Shown: positions 1 to 10,006 of the stretch, one piece after another | Layout of the letters: each line of letters begins with the position of its first letter | How positions within the stretch are numbered: the first letter of the stretch is position 1 | DNA from: QHVT01 sp036389275 | GTDB taxonomy: Bacteria; Acidobacteriota; Thermoanaerobaculia; Gp7-AA8 | DNA length: 64,000 nt | Reading direction: 5' to 3' | Assembly: GCA_036389275.1 (NCBI GenBank) | Contig: DASVQE010000009.1 | Span: 1 to 64,000, forward strand | Notes under the pieces: model-generated | The model's database searches: none | Told to the model about the DNA's origin: nothing | What the model saw: only the letters and a program-made list of their open reading frames with translations | Translations under genes and position numbers: made by a program

Positions 1-4
1 TTGG

Positions 5-67
5 TTGGCCTAGCCTCCGCGACACTACCTCCAAGCTCGCGACACTGTGTCGCGGAGGCTAGGCCAA
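5..67. repeat. Perfect 21-bp inverted repeat at window edge
   Basis: Arms at 5-25 and 47-67 are exact reverse complements of 21 bp with a 21-nt loop. A second, competing hairpin lies inside: 38-45 pairs with 47-54 around one base. The left arm and the loop therefore carry two near-direct copies of the same stem partner, so two mutually exclusive structures can form. The outer arm abuts the TGA of the minus-strand gene that ends at 68. It may be a terminator without a T-tract, an intergenic palindromic repeat, or the edge of a mobile repeat. Confidence 0.75.
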
Positions 68-2164
68 TCAGCGGGGTCCGGGGCCTGTGGCCCCGGCCGC
101 CGGAGGCCCCAGGTCGTTCCCTGTGGCCACAACCGCCGGCAGCGTGTAGAGGTGCAGCCAGGTGGCGGCGGCTAGGAGGGCTAGCAGCGAGACGATCATG
201 CCGGCGGCGAGACCGGGTGGGCGGTGGTTCGTGGGCGGCGCGACGGGTGTGGGGTTTTGGAGCTCGTAGATGCCGACGGCGGGTGCGGGTGGTCCGGCGA
301 TGCGGCGGGCGTTAGGGACGTCGGTGCGCGAGAGCACGTACTTCACGCCGAGGGTGGCGAGTGCGTGCGTCTCGTTTGGGGCGAGCATTGGATTGAACGT
401 GTGCAGCATCGGATCGTAGCCGGCGGGCAGGAGCTGCTCGACGCGCTGCTTCGTGTTCAGCGCGTCGTACGAGATCGCGTCGCGCACGCCGTAGAACGTG
501 CCGAGGTTTGCGGCGAACACTTCGAAGTGCGCGGCGATCAGATACTGATGCGCGGGATCGAGTCGTTTGAGCGTGGTGATGACGCCGGGCTCGCGCGGGA
601 CATTTGTCATCGGCACCGTCGGATTGAACCCGATGCCGAAGCCGAGCAGCTCCGCGGCCGCCGCGAGTGCGAGTGTGAGCATGCGGCGGCGGAGGCGCGT
701 GGCGAGCGCGAGACCGGCGATGAGCCAGCAGACGCCGGGCAGTGCGACGCGGCGCAGCGTCGTCGCGCCGGCGGCGTCGAGGTAGTAGGCGAGACGCTGC
801 TCGTACACCGCGGGCGGCTGCGTGAGATAGCCGCGTCCGCGCAGCGTCTCGATCCCGCCGCGCGCGACGCGCGTGAGCGGAGCGCGCATCGACGGAATCG
901 CCGGGAGCGCGCCGGCGATCGTTGCGGCGAGTCCGGCGATGATCAGTGCCGTGCCTAGTTTGCGCCGCTGCCGCGCGGCGACGATGGCCAGCGCGGGACC
1001 GGCGGCCATCGCGCCGAACAGCACGAACAGCGCGACGCCGTATTCGAGCGTGAGCACGCGCAGCACCGGCACGTGACGCAGCACGTGCCAGACGCCCGGC
1101 GGATACCAGGAGATCACCAGCGCGACGATCCCGATCACCAGGCCGCGGCGCAGCGTGGCCGGCAGCTCGCGCCACGCGAAGAGAATGCAGAGCAGCACCA
1201 GCGCGCCGATGTAGCCGCCCGCGCGGATGTTGAAGTTCTCGGCCATCGGGAGCGCCGTGAGATCGAGCTCGCCGCGCAGCGGCGTGCCGAGGATGCCAGG
1301 CAGGATTTGCGAGACCACGCCCCAGATGCGGAACGGATGCGCGAGTCGCGGGCGGAGCACGCTCGCGTAGCCGTTGCCGAGGATGCCGAGGAACGGGGCG
1401 AGCTGCGCGGAGAGCAGCAGGAAACCGAGCAGCGCGCCGACCGAGGACGGGATGATCGCGGAGAGACCGAAGCCGGGACGCTTCTCCGCTTCCCACGCGA
1501 GAAAGATCCAGATCCCGGCGACACCGATGAACAGCGTCTCCGGATGTCCGCCCGCGGTCGCGAGCGCGCCGAAGAGAATCGTCAGCGCCGCGTTGCGGAG
1601 CGACGGCGTTTTCATGAGACGCAACGCCGCCGCGGCGAGGCCGGGCAGCAGCGTGAAGACGCCGGTGATCGGATAGAGCAGCCAGACGATCGTGTAGCCG
1701 GCTGTCGCGTAGACGAGGCCGCAGAAGAGCGCGTCTCGCGGCGCGACGTCGAGCTCGCGCGCGAACCACCAGGCGCAGAGCGCCGCGGCCAGCAGCTTGA
1801 GAATCCCCATCACCGCCCAACCCTTCAGGCCGAACAGGAGGCGCGGCCAGATGTAGGGCGAGAAAAGCGCGGTCTGCGGATTGGCGAAGAGCGGACCGCC
1901 GTCGCCGGCCCAGCGATTCGTCCACGGCAGCTCGCCGCGTTGCAGCGCGCGCGTCACTTCCGCGTCCCAGGCCACGAACTGCAGCACGACGTCCGTGAGC
2001 AGCGTGTTCGACACGCGCACGCGCGTCGACGGATCGTGCTTCCACGCGCCGAAGTCGAGCGGCAGATCGAGCGGCGCGAAGGTGCGGCCCGGCAGCAAGC
2101 CGGCGCCTGCGTAGAGCAGCGCTACGGCGAGGAAGAGGAGCGCGACGCGAACGGGAGCACGCAA
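68..2164 (-). CDS. YfhO-like multi-pass membrane protein
   Basis: About 698 aa with roughly a dozen hydrophobic segments and long extracytoplasmic loops. After the first helix comes a loop containing NRWAGDGGPLFANPQTALF, which is the look of the YfhO/GT-C-like family of envelope membrane proteins that modify lipids or polymers with sugars. That role is inferred from the family. The open frame extends far upstream, but that part is Arg/Ala-rich and overlaps the next gene antisense or out of frame. The start is taken at the TTG at 2164, just before the first helix (residues 5-22). The 5' end overlaps the 3' end of the upstream minus gene by 43 bp, suggesting translational coupling. The 3' end abuts a large inverted repeat. 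Confidence 0.7.
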   Translation of the reverse strand: MRAPVRVALLFLAVALLYAGAGLLPGRTFAPLDLPLDFGAWKHDPSTRVRVSNTLLTDVVLQFVAWDAEVTRALQRGELPWTNRWAGDGGPLFANPQTALFSPYIWPRLLFGLKGWAVMGILKLLAAALCAWWFARELDVAPRDALFCGLVYATAGYTIVWLLYPITGVFTLLPGLAAAALRLMKTPSLRNAALTILFGALATAGGHPETLFIGVAGIWIFLAWEAEKRPGFGLSAIIPSSVGALLGFLLLSAQLAPFLGILGNGYASVLRPRLAHPFRIWGVVSQILPGILGTPLRGELDLTALPMAENFNIRAGGYIGALVLLCILFAWRELPATLRRGLVIGIVALVISWYPPGVWHVLRHVPVLRVLTLEYGVALFVLFGAMAAGPALAIVAARQRRKLGTALIIAGLAATIAGALPAIPSMRAPLTRVARGGIETLRGRGYLTQPPAVYEQRLAYYLDAAGATTLRRVALPGVCWLIAGLALATRLRRRMLTLALAAAAELLGFGIGFNPTVPMTNVPREPGVITTLKRLDPAHQYLIAAHFEVFAANLGTFYGVRDAISYDALNTKQRVEQLLPAGYDPMLHTFNPMLAPNETHALATLGVKYVLSRTDVPNARRIAGPPAPAVGIYELQNPTPVAPPTNHRPPGLAAGMIVSLLALLAAATWLHLYTLPAVVATGNDLGPPAAGATGPGPR

Positions 2165-3195
2165 GCGGGCAGAGCGTAGCAGATGGCGTAGACCGCCAGC
2201 CGCGGCGCGCCGGCGTAGAGCAGGTACGACAGCGGCGCGGCGAGCGCGAAGGCGAGCCACGCGCTGCGCTCCGCGAGTGCCAGCGGCACGAGCGTCAGCC
2301 AGTACCACGGATGAATGGCCGGCGAGCAGACCAGCAGCGCGGCGATGCCGGTAGTCGGGCGCAGCGCCGTGGCGATGCAGGCGACGGCGATCGTGCCGAG
2401 GATCGCCCGCGTCATAAAGTCTGGATCGAGATGCCGGTAGACCACGTCGGAGATCGCGGCGAAGCGGAGCGGATGATGCGTCCAGATCGCTTTCGTCGGC
2501 ACGAGCCGCACGGCGTCGAACACCAGCTCGTACGCCGGCGAGTTGAAGATCCAGCGCCGCGCGTAGTCGCGCAGGCCGGGCATGATCGGGCCGCGCAGGA
2601 AGAACGCGAACGGCAAGGCGAAGGCGATGGCCAGCGACGCGAGCCGCGCCCGCCGCGCGCGCAGCAGCGCCGGCGCGGAGGCGAGCGGAATCAGCTTCAG
2701 ACCTCCGGCGATGCCGAGGAGCGCGCCGGAGCGGCGCGACCAGGCGGCGAGCAGCAGCACCGCCGCGACCGCGTCGAGATGCGCGCTCCACGTCCCTTCG
2801 AACAGCACCAGCGGGCAGGTAGCGTAGGCCAGCGCGCGCTCGCGCAGCAGCAGGAGCGCGGCGAGCTCGCAGGCGATGATGAGCAGCCGCCACGTCACCA
2901 GCGACGGCGTCAGCGCGAAGAGAAATTGCGCGTGCGGCGGATAGATCGAGCGGATCTCGCGGTAGCTGATGCGCGGGTCGGTGGGAGTGTAGACATATGG
3001 ATTGACGCCATTCCGCAAAGCCGCACCGTCGGAAAGGTAGCGGTACACATCTCCGGAAAGACGTGCATCCGGCAAGAGCAGCAGCGCGCGCAGTGCGAGC
3101 GCGACGATCATCACCACGCGCAGCGGCAACGTGCGACGCGCCAGCGGCAGCCATGCGCACGTCGCCGCCGCGTACAGCGCGACGAATCCGCGCAA
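2122..3195 (-). CDS. GT-C mannosyltransferase-like membrane protein (GT87/DUF2029-like)
   Basis: Polytopic membrane protein of at least 357 aa. Near the N-terminus is the motif GDVYRYLSDGAALRNGVNPY, typical of polyprenol-phosphate-sugar-dependent GT-C glycosyltransferases (DUF2029, GT87, MptA/B-like), where Asp, Arg and Tyr line the active site. It probably moves a hexose from a lipid carrier in the membrane; the acceptor is unknown. The start is uncertain. A hydrophobic first helix is encoded up to about 3258, but there is no ATG, GTG or TTG there in frame. The nearest standard codon is TTG at 3195 (used here), which drops that helix. CTG at 3252, or an ATG at 3336 inside the divergent gene, are alternatives. 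It shares an operon with the YfhO-like gene. Confidence 0.65.
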   Translation of the reverse strand: MRGFVALYAAATCAWLPLARRTLPLRVVMIVALALRALLLLPDARLSGDVYRYLSDGAALRNGVNPYVYTPTDPRISYREIRSIYPPHAQFLFALTPSLVTWRLLIIACELAALLLLRERALAYATCPLVLFEGTWSAHLDAVAAVLLLAAWSRRSGALLGIAGGLKLIPLASAPALLRARRARLASLAIAFALPFAFFLRGPIMPGLRDYARRWIFNSPAYELVFDAVRLVPTKAIWTHHPLRFAAISDVVYRHLDPDFMTRAILGTIAVACIATALRPTTGIAALLVCSPAIHPWYWLTLVPLALAERSAWLAFALAAPLSYLLYAGAPRLAVYAICYALPACVLPFASRSSSSP

Positions 3196-3261
3196 GCCGT
3201 AGCGCGCCGTGATGGCCGGCGCGGCGGCGACGAGTGCGGCGAGTAGAATCAGCGCGACCCG

Positions 3262-4698
3262 ATGAGCATTGCCGAAGCGGCCGTCCTGACGCTGTACTAC
3301 GCGGTCCTCGGCGTGCTCACCGTCTACAGCGTCCATCGGTTTCATCTTGTCAGATTGCGCCGCCGCTCGCCGGAGCCGCAGCGCGCGCGCGGCGACGTCT
3401 TCCCGCCGCTCACCATTCAACTGCCGCTCTACAACGAGCCGAACGTCGCTGCGCGCCTGCTCGACGCCGTCGCCGCCATCGACTATCCGGGCGCGCTCGA
3501 CATCCAGGTGCTCGACGATTCGACCGACGCCACGACCGCCATCGTCGCCGAGCGCGTCGCCGCGATCCGCGCGCGCGGCGTGCGCATTGCCCATCTGCGC
3601 CGCGGCTCGCGCGACGGCTACAAGGCGGGCGCGCTCGCGTACGGCATGTCGTGCAGCGACGCCGAGCTCTTCGCCGTCTTCGACGCCGACTTCGTGCCGC
3701 CGCGCGACGTGCTGCTGCGCATGGTTCCCTACTTTGCGGACGCGCGCGCCGGCATGGTGCAGGCGCGCTGGACGCACCTGAATCGCGAGCGCTCGCTGCT
3801 GACGCGCGTGCAGGCGCTCTACCTCGACGCGCATTTTGCGGTCGAGTCGGCGGCGCGCAATTTCGGCGGACGCTTCTTCAACTTCAACGGCACGGCCGGC
3901 GTCTGGCGGCGCGCGGCGATCGAGGAGGCGGGCGGCTGGTCGTCGTCGACGCTTACCGAGGACCTCGATCTGTCGTATCGCGCGCAGCTCGCCGGCTGGA
4001 GCTTCATCTTTCTGCCGGAAGTCGAAGTGCCGGCGGAGCTGCCGGCGGCATTGAGCGGCTTCCAGGAGCAGCAGCATCGCTGGGCGAAGGGCTCGATCCA
4101 GACCGCGCGCAAGCTCCTCGGCGAGGTGCTGCGGATGCGCACCACGCGCGCGGTCAAGTCGGAGGCGCTCTTTCACCTCACCAACAACTGCGCGTATCTG
4201 CTGAGCGTCGTGCTGTCGCTGCTGATCGTGCCGGCGATGGTGATCCGCTACGCGCACGATCTCCTCTGGACCTTCAGCATCGACCTCGTGCTCTTCGTCG
4301 CCTCGAGCGGCTCGGTGCTGCTCTTCTATCGCGAAGGGCAACGCTGGGCGAACCGTCCGCGGCCGCGGCTGCGCGAGATGGCGGCGGTGCTGCCGGTCGG
4401 CATCGGCATCTCCATGCGCAACGCCGCGGCGGTGGTCGAAGGCTTCGTCGCGCGCGGCGGCGAGTTCCGACGCACACCGAAAGCGGGCGCGCGCGGCGAC
4501 GTGGCGCCCGACCGCACGCCGCGTTTCCCGTGGTCCGAGCTGCTGCTGGCGCTCTTCTTCGCCGCCGTCATCGCCGACTTCGCCGGCGCCGGCCGCTGGG
4601 CTTCGCTGCCGTTCCTGACCATGTTCGCCAGCGGCTACGGCTACGTTGCCTGCCGGGCGCTGATCGAGCGTGTAAGTTACAGATCCACAGCACTTTAG
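3262..4698 (+). CDS. Cellulose-synthase-like family 2 glycosyltransferase
   Basis: 478 aa processive GT2. An N-terminal helix (about residues 6-24) is followed by the GT-A domain: QLPLYNE (53-59), DDS (85-87), the DAD metal motif (141-143), TED (about 232-234) and QQHRWAKG (about 269-276), which is the Q-x-x-R-W signature of beta-glycan synthases. Several C-terminal helices complete the CESA/CslA-like layout. It is expected to polymerise a beta-linked polysaccharide (cellulose or mannan type) from a nucleotide sugar and extrude it across the inner membrane. The substrate cannot be read from sequence, and there is no neighbouring PilZ or BcsB gene. It is divergent from the two GT-C/YfhO genes, and the 5' ends almost touch. 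Confidence 0.85.
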   Translation: MSIAEAAVLTLYYAVLGVLTVYSVHRFHLVRLRRRSPEPQRARGDVFPPLTIQLPLYNEPNVAARLLDAVAAIDYPGALDIQVLDDSTDATTAIVAERVAAIRARGVRIAHLRRGSRDGYKAGALAYGMSCSDAELFAVFDADFVPPRDVLLRMVPYFADARAGMVQARWTHLNRERSLLTRVQALYLDAHFAVESAARNFGGRFFNFNGTAGVWRRAAIEEAGGWSSSTLTEDLDLSYRAQLAGWSFIFLPEVEVPAELPAALSGFQEQQHRWAKGSIQTARKLLGEVLRMRTTRAVKSEALFHLTNNCAYLLSVVLSLLIVPAMVIRYAHDLLWTFSIDLVLFVASSGSVLLFYREGQRWANRPRPRLREMAAVLPVGIGISMRNAAAVVEGFVARGGEFRRTPKAGARGDVAPDRTPRFPWSELLLALFFAAVIADFAGAGRWASLPFLTMFASGYGYVACRALIERVSYRSTAL

Positions 4699-4753
4699 CG
4701 CCGCTCAGGACTGGCCTCTCCGTTGCAATTCAAAGAGGTGACGGAGGGCAACC

Positions 4754-4906
4754 ATGTTGAGCTTCATCAAACGCTTATTGGTGTTTCGCCTCGGCCAGAA
4801 GTCGGCTCGCGGGGCGGCGAAGATGCTCGGTTTCGGCAAACTCGGAATGATCATCGGACTGATCGGCGGCTGGCGCGCCATGCGCCGCCATCCGCATCAG
4901 GCCTGA
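4754..4906 (+). CDS. Small basic hydrophobic protein (50 aa)
   Basis: A 50-codon frame starting ATG at 4754, preceded by a strong GGAGGG Shine-Dalgarno at about 4743-4748. It begins MLSFIKRLLVFRLGQKSARG, then has a Gly-rich hydrophobic stretch (about residues 25-40) and a basic His/Arg tail. It may be an amphipathic membrane-associated peptide. The good ribosome site, the amphipathic composition and the otherwise empty gap between two genes argue that it is real. I do not recognise a family. Confidence 0.55.
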   Translation: MLSFIKRLLVFRLGQKSARGAAKMLGFGKLGMIIGLIGGWRAMRRHPHQA

Positions 4907-4919
4907 CGGTAGTGTCGTG

Positions 4920-4957
4920 CGCGATTGACGATTGACAGGTGTCCGTCGTCAATCGCG
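4920..4957. repeat. Inverted repeat with tandem heptamers
   Basis: The arms 4920-4931 and 4946-4957 are a perfect 12-bp dyad. The left side carries GATTGAC twice in tandem (4923-4936) and the right side carries its complement GTCAATC (4948-4954). It lies directly upstream of the next gene and is a small version of the heptamer dyads found elsewhere in the window. It may act as a terminator for the small gene or as a 5' regulatory element. Confidence 0.6.
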
Positions 4958-4970
4958 ATACGATCGCGCC

Positions 4971-5615
4971 GTGCAGCGGCAAAACCTCGGCGAGATGCTC
5001 GTCGCGGCGAATCTGATCGACGAAGTGCAGATGCAGATCGCGCTGGCGGAGCAGAAGCAGACGGGCAAGCGGTTCGGCTCGACGCTCGTCGACCTCAAAT
5101 TCATCGACGAGAACGTCCTGGCCGCGTTCCTCTCCAAACAGATCGACGTGCCGTGCATCAGCCTCCTGCACGTCGACATCCCGAAGAAAGTGTTGCGGCG
5201 CATTCCGCGCGCGGTTGCCATGCGGTGCAAGGCCGTGCCGGTGCGCACCGAGGGTGAGCGGCTGGAAGTGGCCATGGTCGACCCGACCGACGTCGACGTG
5301 CTCGATCAACTCGAAAAAGCGGCGGCGATGACGGTGGTGCCGCTGATCGCGCCGGAGAGCTCGATCGAGCTGATGATCGAGCGCTGCTATCCGGAGGAGC
5401 ACTTCGGCGAAGACACGCTGTCCGCGCGGCAGCGGCCGCAGCGCAACGTCACGAACGATCCGGTGTTCTGGGACATCGTGGCCGACCTGCAGAGCGGCGA
5501 CTTCGACGAGCGGCTGACGAAGATCGAGCAGAACCTCGACCGGATCTGGGTGCTGCTCGAGAAAGTGTTGCGGGCCGTCGAGGCGCGCGAAGGAGCCCAC
5601 CGCGGCGAGCGGTGA
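4971..5615 (+). CDS. Stand-alone MshEN (GspE N-terminal) domain protein
   Basis: About 214 aa. Residues 5-60 form two MshEN-type half-repeats, NLGEMLVAANLID and FGSTLVDLKFIDENVLAAFL, followed by the small subdomain that in type II secretion and pilus ATPases sits before the ATPase. Here there is no Walker motif and the protein ends in a short helical tail (about residues 175-214). MshEN domains often bind cyclic di-GMP; the usual RLG signature is altered (QNLG, RFGS), so binding is uncertain. GTG at 4971 is chosen because the match to the family starts there. A TACGAT box ends 6 nt upstream, consistent with a leaderless start; TTG at 4932 is the alternative. Confidence 0.7.
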   Translation: MQRQNLGEMLVAANLIDEVQMQIALAEQKQTGKRFGSTLVDLKFIDENVLAAFLSKQIDVPCISLLHVDIPKKVLRRIPRAVAMRCKAVPVRTEGERLEVAMVDPTDVDVLDQLEKAAAMTVVPLIAPESSIELMIERCYPEEHFGEDTLSARQRPQRNVTNDPVFWDIVADLQSGDFDERLTKIEQNLDRIWVLLEKVLRAVEAREGAHRGER

Positions 5616-5618
5616 GCG

Positions 5619-6140
5619 TCAGCGTTGCGGAGGCTTCTGATCGTTCGGGGTCGCGGGCTGCGGGTCTTCGCTGGCCGCGCCTTCGTCGTACAACCCTTCT
5701 TCGGCCGCGGCCGCGCGCGCCTCGATGCGGCGCTGCTTCTCCTCGTCGAGCTTCTTCTGCTCGGCGAGCTTCTCCGCCTCCGACTTCTTCTGCGCCTCGC
5801 GATGCTGCGAGGCGAGCATGTCGGGCGTGGCGCGCGGCGTCTGCGGCAGCGGCGGCAGCGGCTTCTGCGCGGCGGCGGTGGTGACGTGGGCGGTGCCGTT
5901 CGACTGCTTGACGGTGGCGTTGGTGATCACGCGCGAGGACGGCTTGCGCCCCTTGCGGTTGGCGCGGCGGGCTGCGGCGACGAGCGGCGAGTCGGCCGGG
6001 GCGGGAGCGGGCGCCGGCGCGGCGGTGGCCGTCTGCGCGGGCTGCGTTTCGGCGGCCGGCGCGGGCTGCGTTTCCTGCGCGAAAAGCGGCGCGGCCAGTG
6101 TCAGCGCCAGCGTGATCGGAAGCGTCAGCGTCGGTTTCAT
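5619..6140 (-). CDS. Secreted Ala/Pro-rich protein with coiled coil
   Basis: 173 aa with a clear Sec signal peptide (MKPTLTL then a hydrophobic run, cleavage near LFAQE). A long Pro/Ala/Gln/Thr low-complexity segment (about 25-50) and a basic patch follow, then a charged Lys/Glu-rich helix (about 110-150) predicted to be a coiled coil, and an acidic tail. GGGAGAG precedes the ATG on the minus strand. No known domain is seen. A periplasmic or surface role is inferred from the export signal only. It converges with the MshEN gene, with three bases between the stops. Confidence 0.6.
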   Translation of the reverse strand: MKPTLTLPITLALTLAAPLFAQETQPAPAAETQPAQTATAAPAPAPAPADSPLVAAARRANRKGRKPSSRVITNATVKQSNGTAHVTTAAAQKPLPPLPQTPRATPDMLASQHREAQKKSEAEKLAEQKKLDEEKQRRIEARAAAAEEGLYDEGAASEDPQPATPNDQKPPQR

Positions 6141-6224
6141 GGAGTCTCTCCCGGCTCGTGTAATGCGGCCCGGCAGCCGGTCCATTTCCGGTGCGCCCCG
6201 AATCTTGCACTCTGCGAGGCCTGA

Positions 6225-6788
6225 ATGTCGCCCGAAGCACTGCTGACAGATTTCGGCTACCTCGCGGTGTTCATCGGCACCTTTCTCGAGGGCGAGGCCA
6301 TCCTGATCACGGCCGGCTTCTTCGCGGCGCGCGGCAATCTCTCCGCGTCGGTCGTCGCCATCGTCGCGTTCCTCGGCGCGTACCTCGGCCACATCTTCTG
6401 GTTCTGGCTCGGGCGGCGCCACGGCGTCCGGCTGCTCGACCGCTTCCCGCGGATGAAGAAACACTTCGGCCGCGGCATCCGCATCTTCGAACGCTACGGC
6501 GCGGCGGCCATCGTGATCACGCAGTGGCTCTACGGCCTGCGCATCACCTGCGCGGTGATCATCGGGATGTCGCGCATCTCGCTGATCAAGTTCCTCGCCT
6601 ACGAGGGCTTCAGTTGCGCGGCGTGGGCGGTGGTCATCACCGCCGCGGGCTACTACTTCGGCCGCGCGGTCGAGCGGCTCCTCGGACGCGTCGAGAACAT
6701 CGAAAAGTACGCGCTCGCGGCCATCGTCATCGGCGCCGTGGCCATGTGGGCGTGGCACCAGTACAAAGACCGCAAACAGGAAGAGTAG
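6225..6788 (+). CDS. DedA/SNARE-associated family membrane protein
   Basis: 187 aa with about five membrane segments. The N-terminal FIGTFLEGEAILITAGFFAA and the later QWLYGLRITCAVIIGMS correspond to the two conserved DedA/VTT half-motifs (the acidic E-x-E region and the G-x-R region needed for function in E. coli YqjA/YghB). DedA proteins act as flippases or transporters of polyprenyl-phosphate or phospholipid and affect membrane potential and drug tolerance. The length matches the family. The gene is monocistronic and faces a convergent lipoprotein gene. Confidence 0.85.
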   Translation: MSPEALLTDFGYLAVFIGTFLEGEAILITAGFFAARGNLSASVVAIVAFLGAYLGHIFWFWLGRRHGVRLLDRFPRMKKHFGRGIRIFERYGAAAIVITQWLYGLRITCAVIIGMSRISLIKFLAYEGFSCAAWAVVITAAGYYFGRAVERLLGRVENIEKYALAAIVIGAVAMWAWHQYKDRKQEE

Positions 6789-6791
6789 GCG

Positions 6792-6831
6792 CCGGGCAAG
6801 GTGCAGCGTTTCGCCGCACGCCTGCCCGGCT
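6792..6831. terminator. Stem-loop between convergent genes
   Basis: GCCGGGCA (6792-6799) pairs perfectly with TGCCCGGC (6824-6831), with further partial pairing inside (GTGC at 6802-6805 with GCAC at 6817-6820). It lies between two convergent stops (6788 and 6847). There is no T-tract, so it may be a bidirectional terminator of a non-canonical type. Confidence 0.4.
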
Positions 6832-6846
6832 GCACGATCCGCCCGA

Positions 6847-7161
6847 TTACTGCGCGATGACGATGCGGGCCGCGTTCTGCGTCCCGTTGTCGAGCCACAC
6901 CTGAACGGGCTGGCCGACGCTGAGGACCGACGAGCCGGACGCTTCCAGGCCCGACTGCCAGAACACGCGCGTGCCCCAGGTGCGGTTGATCGTCGTGGCC
7001 GCGCCGCCACCGTTCGGCGTGACGGTGATGGCGTTGCCGCTGATCGAGGTGATGACGCCGGTCATGCTCGGCGTCGAGGCCGAGGACATGGTCGAGGCGC
7101 CGCAGGCGGCGAGAGAGAGGACGACGGCGAAGAGTGCGATGACAGAAAGTGTGCGCTTCAT
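6847..7161 (-). CDS. Small lipoprotein
   Basis: 104 aa. A lipoprotein signal peptide ends in LSLAAC (lipobox, Cys20). The mature part is a Ser/Thr-rich linker followed by a compact beta-type domain with ITSISGNAITVTPNGGG and a VGQPVQVWLDNG stretch, the look of an OB-like or DUF5666-like fold. Function unknown. It lies downstream of ppdK on the same strand but has its own 80-nt upstream gap. Confidence 0.6.
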   Translation of the reverse strand: MKRTLSVIALFAVVLSLAACGASTMSSASTPSMTGVITSISGNAITVTPNGGGAATTINRTWGTRVFWQSGLEASGSSVLSVGQPVQVWLDNGTQNAARIVIAQ

Positions 7162-7213
7162 GACCTGGATAACGTTGCGGAGGCGCCGAAGTTAGGACGG
7201 ATTTGCAAACAAT

Positions 7214-7240
7214 CCGTAACGACGTTAACGGCGTTAACGG
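7214..7240. repeat. Tandem CGTTAACGG repeats after ppdK
   Basis: CGTTAACGG occurs twice back to back (7223-7231, 7232-7240) and is preceded by a related CCGTAACG (7214-7221). Each unit contains the palindrome GTTAAC. It lies in the gap between ppdK and the lipoprotein gene, so it could be part of the lipoprotein promoter or of the ppdK 3' end. It stands out as AT-rich against the surroundings. Confidence 0.45.
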
Positions 7241-7242
7241 CT

Positions 7243-9993
<2,751 letters not shown>

Positions 9994-10000
9994 CGCGGCG

Positions 10001-10006
10001 ATTCTA
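10001..10006 (-). promoter_or_regulatory. Putative -10 box of ppdK
   Basis: TAGAAT on the minus strand, 7 nt before the ppdK ATG and overlapping the stop codon of the upstream lipoprotein gene. It resembles the -10 boxes at the same short distance from other starts in this window. It is weaker evidence than the others because the stop codon supplies TAG. Confidence 0.35.

Noticed and set aside
2165..3160. A 330-residue N-terminal extension of the YfhO-like protein in the same open frame
   Set aside because: It is Arg/Ala-rich with no membrane pattern and overlaps the real GT-C gene in another frame; typical of GC-rich shadow frames.
3337..4341. Long extension of the GT-C gene through the GT2 gene
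   Set aside because: It is antisense to the well-supported GT2 gene and its composition is a shadow (His/Arg/Glu-rich).
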